Source: Burkholderia diffusa (lineage in GTDB: Bacteria > Pseudomonadota > Gammaproteobacteria > Burkholderiales > Burkholderiaceae). From it: a stretch of 64,000 nucleotides of DNA. Of the stretch, positions 53,937 to 63,179 are shown one piece after another. The DNA lies in contig NZ_CP013363.1 of assembly GCF_001718315.1 (NCBI RefSeq), positions 496,001-560,000 of the forward strand, read 5' to 3'. Numbering within the stretch: position 1 is the first letter of the stretch; every line of letters starts with the position of its first letter. The notes under the pieces were generated by a model. The model saw nothing but the letters and a program-made list of their open reading frames with translations, did not search any database and was not told the DNA's origin. The position numbers and the translations under genes were made by a program.

Positions 53937-55403
53937 ATGAGTACGATTGCCGCCGAACGCGCGCCGTCGCGCAGCCGCAGCCGGTTACCCGAGCCGAAGC
54001 ACTGGGTCGGGCAGGCCGGGCTGTGGACGTTTACCGCCGCGCTGATCGCCATTCACCAGGGCAAGGTGCTGACGCTCGCATTTCCGGTGCTGGCCATCGC
54101 GGTCGGCATCTGGCTGTATTTCAAGAGCCCGGCGCGCTACGTCGGCTTCATGTGGTGGGTGTGGTTCCTGAGCCCTGAAGTACGGCGTCTCGCCGACTGG
54201 TCGAAGGGCGCGTTCACGCCGACGAGCCTGATCCAGGTCGCGCCGCTCGCGGTCACGATGATCGCCGGGTTCGGGCTCCTCAGGCATTACCGCGTGCTCG
54301 CGCAGCGGCGCGGGATTCCCGTGCTGCTGATGCTGTTCGGGCTGACGTATGCGTATCTGGTCGGGATCGTGTCGAGCGGCGTGATGGCCGCGACCTACGA
54401 CCTCGCGAACTGGGTGTACCCGGTACTGATCGGCTTTCACATCATGGTCAACTCGCGCGACTATCCCGAGTACCGCGACGTGCTGTTGTCCACCTTCATG
54501 TGGGGCATGCTCGTGATGGGCGTGTACGGAGTCGTGCAGTACTTCGTGATGCCGCAGTGGGACGTGCTGTGGATGATCGGCTCGGACATGGGCTCGCAGG
54601 GCGAGCCGGTGCCGTACGGCGTCCGCGTCTTCAGCACGATGAACTCGTCGGGGCCGTTCGCGTTCGCGATCATGGGTGCGCTGGTGTTCGTGTTCGCCGC
54701 GCCGCAGAAGGTTCGCTGGTTCGCGGGCGCCGCCGGCTTCGTGTCGTTCGCGCTGTGTCTCGTGCGCTCGACCTGGGGCGGCTGGGTGATCGCGCTCGCG
54801 ATCCAGCTCGTGCAGTCGAGCAATCGCGTGCGGATGCGCATCCTGATCAGCGGCGTCGTGCTCGTCGGGCTGTGCGTGCCGCTGCTGACCGTCGGGCCGG
54901 TGGCCGACCGGCTCGGCGCGCGCCTGCAATCGATCGCGAACCTGAAGGACGACCGCAGCTACGACGATCGCAACAAGTTCTACGCGACCTTCGCGCAAAC
55001 GGCGTTCACCGACGTCGCCGGCGAGGGGATGGGGGCGACCGGCGCGTCCACCAAGCTGTCGAGCGACAGCGGCGAGCTCGGCAAGTACGGCAGCTTCGAC
55101 AGCGGCGTGATGAACGTGCCGTTCGTGCTCGGCTGGCCCGGCACGCTGCTGTACCTGTCGGGCGTCGTGATGCTGCTCGCCCGCACGCTGCGCGCGGCGT
55201 TCAAGCTGCGCAAGGACAAGTTCGTGGGCGCATGCCTGAGCCTGTGCCTGTCGGTGTTCGCGATGCTCGTGTTCACGAACTCGCTGATCGGCACGGGCGG
55301 CCTGCTGCTGTTCACGGCCATTTTTTCGATACTATCCGCGGCGCACTGGCAGAAGGCGCAGCGCCTGCTGGCCGCCGCGCGTTCACGGGGAGGCGACCAT
55401 TGA
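53937..55403 (+). CDS. bceI: polysaccharide polymerase-type membrane protein BceI
   Basis: A 488-residue polytopic membrane protein with about 10-12 hydrophobic segments, a large loop in the second half (LGARLQSIANLKDDRSYDDRNKF) and the STWGGWVIALA segment typical of Wzy/O-antigen-ligase-like polymerases. It would join repeat units in the periplasm. The next gene starts within its stop codon. Confidence 0.87.
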   Translation: MSTIAAERAPSRSRSRLPEPKHWVGQAGLWTFTAALIAIHQGKVLTLAFPVLAIAVGIWLYFKSPARYVGFMWWVWFLSPEVRRLADWSKGAFTPTSLIQVAPLAVTMIAGFGLLRHYRVLAQRRGIPVLLMLFGLTYAYLVGIVSSGVMAATYDLANWVYPVLIGFHIMVNSRDYPEYRDVLLSTFMWGMLVMGVYGVVQYFVMPQWDVLWMIGSDMGSQGEPVPYGVRVFSTMNSSGPFAFAIMGALVFVFAAPQKVRWFAGAAGFVSFALCLVRSTWGGWVIALAIQLVQSSNRVRMRILISGVVLVGLCVPLLTVGPVADRLGARLQSIANLKDDRSYDDRNKFYATFAQTAFTDVAGEGMGATGASTKLSSDSGELGKYGSFDSGVMNVPFVLGWPGTLLYLSGVVMLLARTLRAAFKLRKDKFVGACLSLCLSVFAMLVFTNSLIGTGGLLLFTAIFSILSAAHWQKAQRLLAAARSRGGDH

Positions 55404-56584
55404 GAATCGCGATCGTCACGCACGTCGTGCGACATAACGACGGGCAGGGCCGCGTCAACTACGAAATCGCGCGCGCGGCGCTGGCTGAAAACTACGAGGT
55501 CACGCTGGTCGCGTCGCATGTCGCGCCCGAGCTGCTGGCCGACCCGCGCGTGCGCTGGGTGCCGGTGAAGGTCGGCGGCTTCTGGCCGTCGAATCTCGTC
55601 AAGCAGCAGGTGTTCGCGCTGAAGAGCGCATGGTGGCTGCGCGCGCATCGCAGCGAGTACGACGTGCTGCACGTGAACGGCTTCATTTCGTGGATCAGGG
55701 CCGACGTGAACACCGCGCACTTCGTGCACGGCGGCTGGTTCAAGAGCCCGTATTACCCGTTCGGGCTGACGAAGGGGCTGTGGTCGGCCTACCAGTACGT
55801 CTACACCCGCGTGAATACGGCGCTCGAGCGCTGGGCGTACCGGCGTTCGCGCGCGATCACGGCCGTGTCGCAGAAGGTGGCCGACGAGATCGCTGGGCTC
55901 GGCATCGACAGCCGCAAGATCAGCGTGATCTACAACGGCGTCGACGCCGGCGCGTTCGCGGATGCGCAGGCCGATCGCGCGGCGTTCAAGCTGCCGGACG
56001 ATGCGTTCCTGCTGCTGTTCGTCGGCGACCTGCGTACGCCACGCAAGAATCTCGGCACCGTGCTGAAGGCGCTGACGAAGCTGCCGGCGAACGTCCATCT
56101 CGCGGTGGCCGGCTATCTGCCCGGCAGCCCGTATCCGGACGAGGCGCGCGCGCTCGGCATCGATTCGCGCGTGCATTTCCTCGGCCTCGTGAAGAACATG
56201 CCGACGCTGATGCGCTCGGTCGACGCATACGTGTTTCCGTCGCGCTACGAAGCGATGAGCCTGTCGTTGCTGGAAGCGATGGCGGCCGGGTTGCCGGTCG
56301 TCACCGCGCGCACCGCCGGCGGCGCGGAAATCATCACGCGCGACTGCGGGATCGTGCTGGAGGACCCCGACGATCCGGCCGCGCTCGCGCAGGCGATCGG
56401 CGCGCTCGCGGCGTCGCGCGACACCTGCCGCGCGATGGGCGACGCGGCCCGCGAACTGATGACCCGTTTCGGCTGGGCCCACATGGGCGCCCAGTATGTC
56501 GCGCTCTACCGGCGCATCGGCCAACCCTCGCAGCCGTCCGCCTTCGAGCGGGTCGAGCATGCGGTTACGCAGGAGCAGTCGTAA
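55400..56584 (+). CDS. bceJ: family 4 glycosyltransferase BceJ
   Basis: A 394-residue GT-B enzyme with the retaining GT4 signature EAMSLSLLEAMAAGLPVV and N-terminal RIAIVTHVVRHNDGQGRVNYE. The start is TTG at 55400: GGGGAGG lies about 9 bp upstream, TTGA overlaps the bceI stop, and no in-frame ATG or GTG fits. The stop overlaps the bceK start (TAATG). Confidence 0.88.
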   Translation: MRIAIVTHVVRHNDGQGRVNYEIARAALAENYEVTLVASHVAPELLADPRVRWVPVKVGGFWPSNLVKQQVFALKSAWWLRAHRSEYDVLHVNGFISWIRADVNTAHFVHGGWFKSPYYPFGLTKGLWSAYQYVYTRVNTALERWAYRRSRAITAVSQKVADEIAGLGIDSRKISVIYNGVDAGAFADAQADRAAFKLPDDAFLLLFVGDLRTPRKNLGTVLKALTKLPANVHLAVAGYLPGSPYPDEARALGIDSRVHFLGLVKNMPTLMRSVDAYVFPSRYEAMSLSLLEAMAAGLPVVTARTAGGAEIITRDCGIVLEDPDDPAALAQAIGALAASRDTCRAMGDAARELMTRFGWAHMGAQYVALYRRIGQPSQPSAFERVEHAVTQEQS

Positions 56585-57750
56585 TGTCCCAATCTTCCCG
56601 GCCGATCAAATCGTTGCAGATCGGCATGCACTGGTTCCCCGAACGCGCGGGCGGCCTCGACCGGATGTATTACTCGCTCGTCGGCGCGCTGCCCGGTGCG
56701 GGCGTCGAGGTGCGCGGGCTCGTCGCCGGCTCGCCGAAGGTCGCCGACGACACGGGCGGTGCGATCCAGGGCTTCGGCCCCGCGTCGCAGCCGCTCGCGC
56801 GTCGCATGCTCGCCGCGCGCCGCGCGTTGCGCGACGAGATCCGCAGCGAGCGGCCGGACGTGATTTCGTCGCACTTCGCGCTGTACACGTTTCCGGGCCT
56901 CGACGTGACGCGCGGGATTCCGCAGGTGTCGCATTTCCAGGGGCCGTGGGCCGACGAAAGCCAGGTCGAGGGCGCCGCGTCGCTCGGGCAGCGCGCGAAG
57001 CGCTATCTCGAGCAGGCCGTCTATACGCGCTCGTCGCGCCTGATCGTGCTGTCGCAGGCGTTCGGCCAGATCCTGACGAACCGCTACGGCATCGATCCGT
57101 CGCGCGTGCGCGTGATCCCCGGCTGCGTCGATACCGCGCAGTTCGATACGCCGCTCACGCCGGCCGAGGCGCGGCACAAGCTGCAACTGCCGCAGGACCG
57201 GCCGATCGTGCTGGCCGTGCGCCGGCTCGTGCGGCGCATGGGGCTGGAAGACCTGATCGACGCGATCGGGCTCGTCAAGCACCGTCACCCGGACGTGCTG
57301 CTGCTGATCGCCGGCAAGGGCAAGATCGGCGAGGAACTGCAGCAGCGCATCGACGACGCGGGGCTGCAGGACAACGTGAAGCTGCTCGGGTTCGTGCCCG
57401 ACAATCATCTCGCGGCGCTGTACCGCGCGGCGACGGTCAGCGTCGTGCCGACGGTCGCGCTCGAAGGCTTCGGGTTGATCACGGTCGAATCGCTGGCATC
57501 CGGCACGCCGGTGCTGGTGACGCCGGTCGGCGGGCTCCCGGAAGCGGTGGCCGGGTTGTCCAACGACCTCGTGCTGCCGTCGACGGGCGCGGAGGCGATC
57601 GCAGAAGGGCTCGGCGGCGCGCTGTCGGGCGCGATCACGCTGCCGGACGAGGCCGCGTGCAAGCGCTATGCGCGCGAACATTTCGACAACGCGGTGATCG
57701 CGCGACGCGTCGCCGGCGTGTACGAAGAGGCGATTCAGGCGGCGGGGTGA
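56584..57750 (+). CDS. bceK: family 4 glycosyltransferase BceK
   Basis: A 388-residue GT-B enzyme: IGMHWFPERAGGLDRMYY near the N-terminus, HFQGPWADES, and the EGFGLITVESLASGTPVLVTPVGG signature with both family Glu residues. It is the last gene of the bceB-K operon, followed by a terminator. Confidence 0.9.
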   Translation: MSQSSRPIKSLQIGMHWFPERAGGLDRMYYSLVGALPGAGVEVRGLVAGSPKVADDTGGAIQGFGPASQPLARRMLAARRALRDEIRSERPDVISSHFALYTFPGLDVTRGIPQVSHFQGPWADESQVEGAASLGQRAKRYLEQAVYTRSSRLIVLSQAFGQILTNRYGIDPSRVRVIPGCVDTAQFDTPLTPAEARHKLQLPQDRPIVLAVRRLVRRMGLEDLIDAIGLVKHRHPDVLLLIAGKGKIGEELQQRIDDAGLQDNVKLLGFVPDNHLAALYRAATVSVVPTVALEGFGLITVESLASGTPVLVTPVGGLPEAVAGLSNDLVLPSTGAEAIAEGLGGALSGAITLPDEAACKRYAREHFDNAVIARRVAGVYEEAIQAAG

Positions 57751-57814
57751 GCGAACGCGGCACGCCGCCGCGACGGTCGAGCCCGCGCATGGACGTGCGT
57801 GGGCTCCGCATGCC

Positions 57815-57843
57815 GGCCGCCCGTTCCGGGCGAGCCGTTTTTT
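57815..57843 (+). terminator. rho-independent terminator of the bceB-K operon
   Basis: GGC-CGCCCG pairs with CGGGCG-GCC (one bulged A) across loop TTC and is followed by six T residues. It lies 65 bp after the bceK stop. A second perfect hairpin (CGCGAGCC/GGCTCGCG, 57851-57871) follows without a T-run. Confidence 0.8.
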
Positions 57844-57897
57844 CGTTCTGCGCGAGCCGCCGCGGCTCGCGCTCCGTGTTCGACACTTCGACACGCA

Positions 57898-59130
57898 TCA
57901 TGCACGCCTGAGCGTCACGGCCCATACGGCGAATGCCACCACGCTGACCGCCGCGCCGAGCCCGCAGACGCCGATCCATCCGGCGTGCGCATACATCATC
58001 GTCGACGCAATCGCGCCAAGCCCGCTGCCGGCCGAATAGAACAGCATGTAGCAGCCGACGAGGCGTGCATGCGCATCGGGCCGCGCGCCGAGGATCATGC
58101 TCTGGTTCACGACGTGGACGGCCTGCCCGCCGATGTCGAGCAGCACGATGCCGACGACCAGCAACGCGATCGACGTGCCGGCGAACGCCAGCGGCAGCCA
58201 CGAGAGCGCGAGCAGTGCGAGCGCGGTACCGGTCGTGGCTTCGCCGAGGCCGCGATCCGCGAGCCGCCCGGCGCGCGCGGCGGCTGCCGCACCCAGCGCG
58301 CCGACCAGACCGAATGCACCGATCTGCGTATGCGACATTGCATGCGGCGGCGAGCTCAGCGGCAGCACGAGCGCGCTCCAGAAGATGCTGAACGCCGCGA
58401 ACAGCAGTAGCGCGATCGCCCCGCGCACACGCAGAACGCGCTCGTTGCGCAGCAGCGTGACCATCGAACCGAGCAGCGCCGCGTAGCCGATGCGCTCGCG
58501 CGGCGCGTCTGCATCGGGCAACAGGCGGCCCAGCGCGACCAGCATCGCGACTGCGAGCGCACCCGACACCAGATAAACCGCACGCCAACCCGCGATATCG
58601 GTGACGACACCGGCGAGCGAGCGCGCGACGAGCAGGCCGATCACGACACCGCCCTGTGCCGCGCCGACCACGCGACCGCGCTCGCCGGCCCCGGCAAGCG
58701 CGGCCGAGCAGGCGATCAGCCCTTGCGTCATCGCTGTGCCGAGCAGCCCGACGGCGACCATGGCCGCCAGCAATGCGATGCGCGTCGACGAAGCGGCCAC
58801 GCCGATGCATGCCGCGGTCAGCAGCAGAAGTTGAACGGTGATCAGGCGCTTGCGGTTCAGCAGGTCGCCGAGCGGCACGACGAACAGCAGCGCGAGCGCG
58901 CAGCCGAGCTGCGTCGCGGTGATGACGCCACCGACCGCCGCCTGCGATACGCCGAAGTCATGTGCGATCGAGTCGAGCAGCGGCTGCGCGTAGTACACGT
59001 TCGCGACGCTCGCCGCGCAGCAGACGGCCAGCAGCACGACGAGCACGCCCGACACGCGCGGGTTGTCGACCGGACGCGCGGTGCGAGATGTCGCGTTCGT
59101 CGCGACCGTTCCTGAACAGGACGATTCCAT
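57898..59130 (-). CDS. MFS transporter (12-TM)
   Basis: A 410-residue major facilitator with 12 hydrophobic segments. The family loop between TM2 and TM3 is GDLLNRKRLI, and the N-terminus VYYAQPLLDSIAHDFGVSQAAVG resembles the sugar/drug efflux group. It is divergent from an HxlR regulator gene with a shared promoter region, so the regulator probably controls it. Substrate unknown. Confidence 0.9.
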   Translation of the reverse strand: MESSCSGTVATNATSRTARPVDNPRVSGVLVVLLAVCCAASVANVYYAQPLLDSIAHDFGVSQAAVGGVITATQLGCALALLFVVPLGDLLNRKRLITVQLLLLTAACIGVAASSTRIALLAAMVAVGLLGTAMTQGLIACSAALAGAGERGRVVGAAQGGVVIGLLVARSLAGVVTDIAGWRAVYLVSGALAVAMLVALGRLLPDADAPRERIGYAALLGSMVTLLRNERVLRVRGAIALLLFAAFSIFWSALVLPLSSPPHAMSHTQIGAFGLVGALGAAAAARAGRLADRGLGEATTGTALALLALSWLPLAFAGTSIALLVVGIVLLDIGGQAVHVVNQSMILGARPDAHARLVGCYMLFYSAGSGLGAIASTMMYAHAGWIGVCGLGAAVSVVAFAVWAVTLRRA

Positions 59131-59289
59131 GAGGCCAGACGCTCACTCAAGTAGTTGCAATTTGAAAGTAGTGTGAGTGTAGGAAAAGTAGTTTTAAAAT
59201 GCAACCTGTGTAGCGGCGGGCGACAGGCCCGCGCACGGACGGCCGTCGGCTTGCGAAGGCGTCGGCGCGACAGTGGAGTGGAGAGCAAT
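59131..59289. promoter_or_regulatory. divergent promoter/operator between MFS and HxlR genes
   Basis: The 159 bp region contains three copies of AAGTAGT (59149-59155, 59166-59172, 59186-59192) and a flanking inverted pair GTTGCAATTT / AAAATGCAAC (about 59154-59204). On the minus strand, TTGCAT and TACACT are separated by 17 bp, a good promoter for the MFS gene that overlaps the repeats. The repeats are probable HxlR binding sites. Confidence 0.65.
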
Positions 59290-59760
59290 ATGGCCAGACA
59301 GAAAAGTCTCGCGGATTCGCCGTGCCCGGTGGCGCGGGCGACCGATATCGTCGGCGATCGCTGGGCGTTGCTGATCGTGCGCGACGCGTTCGATGGCGTG
59401 CGCCGGTTCGGCGATTTTCGTGCGAGCCTCGGCGTCGCGAGCAACATCCTGTCGGATCGGCTCAGGATGCTGGTGGACGCCGGCGTATTCGAAGTCGTGC
59501 CCGCGTCGGACGGCAGCGCATATCAGGAGTACGCGTTGACGAAGAAGGGCGACGGGCTGTTTCCGGTGATCGTGATGTTGCGGCAGTGGGGCGAGGCGAA
59601 CCTGTTCGCGCGCGGCGAGCCGCATTCGGTGCTGGTCGAGCGCAAGACGGGCCGTGCGATCCGCAAGCTAGCGCTTCGGCACGACGACGGCCGGCCGCTG
59701 AAGGCGACGGAGACGGTCGTGCGGAAGGTGGGCGGCGAGGGGGGCGGGACGCGGGCGTGA
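59290..59760 (+). CDS. HxlR family transcriptional regulator
   Basis: A 156-residue winged-helix protein of the HxlR/MarR-like group: CPVARATDIVGDRWALLIVRDAFDGVRRFGDF, then LGVASNILSDRLRMLVDAGVFE. ATG 59290 has GGAGAG upstream. It is divergent from the MFS gene and probably represses it. HxlR proteins often sense reactive electrophiles or aromatics through a Cys; one Cys is present at the start of the domain (SPCPV). Confidence 0.9.
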   Translation: MARQKSLADSPCPVARATDIVGDRWALLIVRDAFDGVRRFGDFRASLGVASNILSDRLRMLVDAGVFEVVPASDGSAYQEYALTKKGDGLFPVIVMLRQWGEANLFARGEPHSVLVERKTGRAIRKLALRHDDGRPLKATETVVRKVGGEGGGTRA

Positions 59761-59854
59761 GTGTCCGGTCGGCGCGCGATGCAAGGAACGCGTCGTTGCC
59801 GCTTCGCGACGTCGCCGCGCCGGACATGCATTCGACGACCGCCGAGCGCACCGT

Positions 59855-61312
59855 TCAATCGGCTGCCGAAACCACGCGGCGCACACCGGATGCGCCGCGA
59901 TGCGCATCCGGCCTGACCAGCGTTGCGAGCAACGCTGCAGCGATCAGCAGCCCGGCCGATACGCCGGTTTCGACATGCAGGCCGTCCACCGTCTGCCACG
60001 CGCCGCCGCCACCCGCGAGCGCACCGAACGCGGCGACGCCCATCGCGCCGCCGGCCTGTCGTGCGGTGTTCACCACGGCCGACGCGATTCCCGCGCGGTC
60101 CTGCTCGACCGACGCGAGCACGGCCGTCGTCATCGCGGGCACCGCGAAGCCCATGCCGGTCGGAATCAGCAGGAATGGCACGAGCAGCAGCGGCAGCGGC
60201 GTCGACGCATCGACGAAATGCAGCGCTCCATAGCCGAGCGCGGCGACCAGCGCGCCCGCGAGCATCGGCGCGCGCGGGCCGTGACGCGCGACCGCGCGGC
60301 CGCTCGCGAGGTTCGACAGCAGGAAGCCGCCGGTGAGCGGCAGGAACGCGAGCCCCGCCTGCCACGCCGATTCGCCGCGCACGCGCTGCAGGTACAGCGC
60401 AAGCACGAACACCGTGCCGTAGTACGTGAGGTTCACGCAGATCCCGAACAGCACCGCCGCGCTGAACGTGCGGCGACGGAACAGCGACAGCGGCAGCATC
60501 GGCGTCGCGGTGCGCGACTCGATCACGATGAACGCGAGCGCGGCCAGCGCCGCGAGCGCGAAGCCGCCGGCGACGACCGGATGCGTGAAGCCGAGCGGTT
60601 GCCATTCGATCACGGCGGCGGTTAGCGCGGTCAGCATCGCGATCGCGGTGAGCTGGCCGCGCAGGTCGAGTGCCCGCACGGAGCGCACGGGTGTCGTGGG
60701 TTGCTTCGAGGCGGCGGCGATGCGACGCGCGGGCACCCATGCGAACGTGGCCGCCAGTCCCGCCGTACACAACGGCAGATTCACGAGGAAGATGCCGCGC
60801 CAGCCCCATGCGGCAATCAGCAAGCCGCCCACAACCGGGCCGGCCGCGATCGAGATCGAGCCCGCGGCCGTCCACCAGCCGACGGCACGGGCGCGCAGAC
60901 GCGGATCGTGCCGGCAGGCGTCGTTGAGCAGTGCGAGCGAATTCGGCAGCATCGCCGCGGCGCCGACGCCCTGCAGCGCGCGTGCGGCGATCAGTATCGC
61001 GGGCGCATCCGCGGCGCCGCACGCAAGCGAAGCGAGCGCGAACAGCACGAGGCCGGCGATGTACAAGCGGCGCGCGCCGAAGCGGTCGCCCAGTGCGCCG
61101 CCCGACAGCATCAGCACCGCGAACGCGAGCGTATATGCGTCGACGACCCACTGCAGGCCGGCGACCGGCAGATGCAGATCGCCTGCCAGATGCGCGAGCG
61201 CGATGTTGACGATCGTTACGTCGAGCTGCGTGACGACGAAGCCGATGCTGACGGTCGCGACGATGCGGGCAAGCACGGGTGGAAAGGCGGGGGAGCGCAT
61301 GGTCGTATCCAT
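59855..61312 (-). CDS. MFS efflux transporter, DHA2 (EmrB/QacA-like) family
   Basis: A 485-residue transporter with about 14 hydrophobic segments. It shows the DHA2 motif QLDVTIVNIALAHLA in TM1, GDRFGARRLY in the first loop and QGVGAAAMLPNSLALL. It exports drugs or toxic compounds with protons. ATG 61312 places TM1 directly after a short leader. An AraC regulator gene lies 163 bp upstream on the same strand. Confidence 0.92.
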   Translation of the reverse strand: MDTTMRSPAFPPVLARIVATVSIGFVVTQLDVTIVNIALAHLAGDLHLPVAGLQWVVDAYTLAFAVLMLSGGALGDRFGARRLYIAGLVLFALASLACGAADAPAILIAARALQGVGAAAMLPNSLALLNDACRHDPRLRARAVGWWTAAGSISIAAGPVVGGLLIAAWGWRGIFLVNLPLCTAGLAATFAWVPARRIAAASKQPTTPVRSVRALDLRGQLTAIAMLTALTAAVIEWQPLGFTHPVVAGGFALAALAALAFIVIESRTATPMLPLSLFRRRTFSAAVLFGICVNLTYYGTVFVLALYLQRVRGESAWQAGLAFLPLTGGFLLSNLASGRAVARHGPRAPMLAGALVAALGYGALHFVDASTPLPLLLVPFLLIPTGMGFAVPAMTTAVLASVEQDRAGIASAVVNTARQAGGAMGVAAFGALAGGGGAWQTVDGLHVETGVSAGLLIAAALLATLVRPDAHRGASGVRRVVSAAD

Positions 61313-61475
61313 GCACCCATCGTAGGACGCGACGGGCGGGCGACGTTTCAGGCAGGCGTGAAGCGTCGATATCGGTCGGCTTGCCGGCGGACGCGGCGCC
61401 AGGGAACCGGCGGCCCGGAGGCTCAGCGAGCCGTGACGCGGCCTTTCGGCAGGCTGGAGCGGTGTGCGCGAGTGC

Positions 61476-62243
61476 TCAGTGCTGCTCGCCGCGCCAGCGC
61501 CCGGGCGCGACGCCGAAGCGCTTCGTGAAGGCGTGCGTGAAAGCGCTTTGGTCGGCGAAGCCGACCATGCCGGCGATGTCGACGAGCGGATGGCGGCCGT
61601 CCGCGAGCAGCACGACGGCGGCGTCGAGCCGCAGCCGCTGCAGGTAGCGGTGCGGGGTTTCGCCGAATGCGTCGACGAACAATTGATGAAACCGGCGCAT
61701 CCCGTAGCCGCAGTGCGCGGCGAGATCGGCGATGCGCAGCGGCTCCGCGAGCCGGACACGCAGCCAGCGGTCGATACGCGCGAAATCCAGGCCCGCCGCG
61801 GGCGCGGCGAGGTTGATGTCGCCGAGCAGCGCATCGCACAGACGCGCGGCGGCCTGCCACTGGAAACGATGGGCGTGCCGCGTGTCGTCGGCCGGCCCGT
61901 CGAGTCGCGCGGCCGCCGCCGCGACCTGCGCGACGAGCGACGTCAGCGCCGGGTCGATCGACACGGCACGCGCGCTGTCGAACAGCCGCTGCGGCACCGC
62001 AAGCGACGCGACGGGCAGGTCGAGCACGAGCTGGCGATTGTCGCCGAGGCCCGCGTAATCGTGGCGCGCGCCGGCCGGAATCAGCCACGCCGCGTGCCGG
62101 TCGATGCGCTGGCCGACGCCGTCCACCGCCATCACCATCGCGCCGTCGACGCCGAGCACGATCTGGTGAAAGTCGTGCACGTCGGACGCTTCGCACGTGT
62201 CGTAACGGCGCAGCGAGATGGCGGGGGACGGGATGCGTTCCAT
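61476..62243 (-). CDS. AraC family transcriptional regulator
   Basis: A 255-residue AraC protein: N-terminal cupin-type sensor (HDFHQIVLGVDGAMVMAVDG ... HDYAGLGDNRQLVLDL) and C-terminal double HTH (LRIADLAAHCGYGMRRFHQLFVDAFGETP, then LVDIAGMVGFADQSAFTHAFTKRFGVAPGRWR). It precedes the DHA2 exporter gene and may control it. Confidence 0.9.
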   Translation of the reverse strand: MERIPSPAISLRRYDTCEASDVHDFHQIVLGVDGAMVMAVDGVGQRIDRHAAWLIPAGARHDYAGLGDNRQLVLDLPVASLAVPQRLFDSARAVSIDPALTSLVAQVAAAAARLDGPADDTRHAHRFQWQAAARLCDALLGDINLAAPAAGLDFARIDRWLRVRLAEPLRIADLAAHCGYGMRRFHQLFVDAFGETPHRYLQRLRLDAAVVLLADGRHPLVDIAGMVGFADQSAFTHAFTKRFGVAPGRWRGEQH

Positions 62244-62269
62244 CGGAAGAGCGTCGGCCGACGGCGTCG

Positions 62270-62611
62270 TCAGACGTCGAGCAGTTCGACTTCGAATACG
62301 AGCGTCGCGTTCGGCGGAATTACGCCGCCTGCGCCGCGCGGGCCGTAGCCGAGTTGCGGCGGGATCGTCAGGCGACGCACGCCGCCGACCTTCATGCCCT
62401 GCACGCCTTCGTCCCAGCCCTTGATGACCATGCCGCCGCCGAGCACGAACGCGAACGGGTCGTTGCGGTCCTTGCTCGAGTCGAATTTCTGACCGTCGGT
62501 CAGCCAGCCCGTGTAATGGACGCTGACGGTCTTGCCGGCTTGCGCTTCCGCGCCGGTGCCTTCGGTCAGGTCCTCGATCTTGAGGCCCGATGCGGTCGTG
62601 GTGACAGACAT
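62270..62611 (-). CDS. FKBP-type peptidyl-prolyl cis-trans isomerase
   Basis: A 113-residue single FKBP domain: [41 protein letters not shown] and [28 protein letters not shown], with all usual active-site aromatics. No signal peptide, so it is cytosolic. AGGAG precedes the ATG at 62611. It isomerises proline peptide bonds. Confidence 0.95.
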   Translation of the reverse strand: MSVTTTASGLKIEDLTEGTGAEAQAGKTVSVHYTGWLTDGQKFDSSKDRNDPFAFVLGGGMVIKGWDEGVQGMKVGGVRRLTIPPQLGYGPRGAGGVIPPNATLVFEVELLDV

Positions 62612-63179
62612 GACTTCTCCTGAAAAGGGTTCGGTAAAGCCGCTATTGTAGGCGAGCGCGCACGGTGCCGCCGCGCGCGCCGCGGGCGCCGCCGCATGCC
62701 GCGCTCGCGCCGTTCGGGCATCGTGCCCCGAATGCAAATGGAACGCGCGTTTGAATTTTTCGCGAAGCGAATCGACGCAGTTGCACCGAGCGAATGCCGG
62801 ATGCGTATGAATCGGTGTGATCCGGCTGTTCGGCATCGCGCCGAACGTCGCCGCGCGATTGCACGCAATGCCCGTCGCACGGGGCTTTCGCTTCGGTTCC
62901 GGCCACGGCGCACGCCGCACGTCCACGGGCCGCGCGACGGCATGCGCGTTCGAATCGCGGCACGCGCGAACGCCGCTCGTACGTCGTTTTTTCCGCGCTG
63001 CCGACCGCGCCCCGTTTGGAAGCGCGCGTCTACCGCGCGGCTTGCGCGCGGCGCCGGCCGGCGCCTATCTTTACAGCTATCGATGTCAAGATTTCGGCGT
63101 TGCGCGATGCGCTGCCCGGGCCGCGCCGACGAGGTCGCGACGGCTGCCGGGCCGCCCGAAAACCAGGAGAACGACGAAC
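62612..63179. other. intergenic region between divergent FKBP and hydrolase genes
   Basis: About 568 bp with no supported gene. It is GC-rich with overlapping open frames on both strands that lack ribosome-binding sites and look like composition artefacts. A less GC-rich spot at 63060-63090 (CTTTACAGCTATC) may be the hydrolase promoter. Confidence 0.3.
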
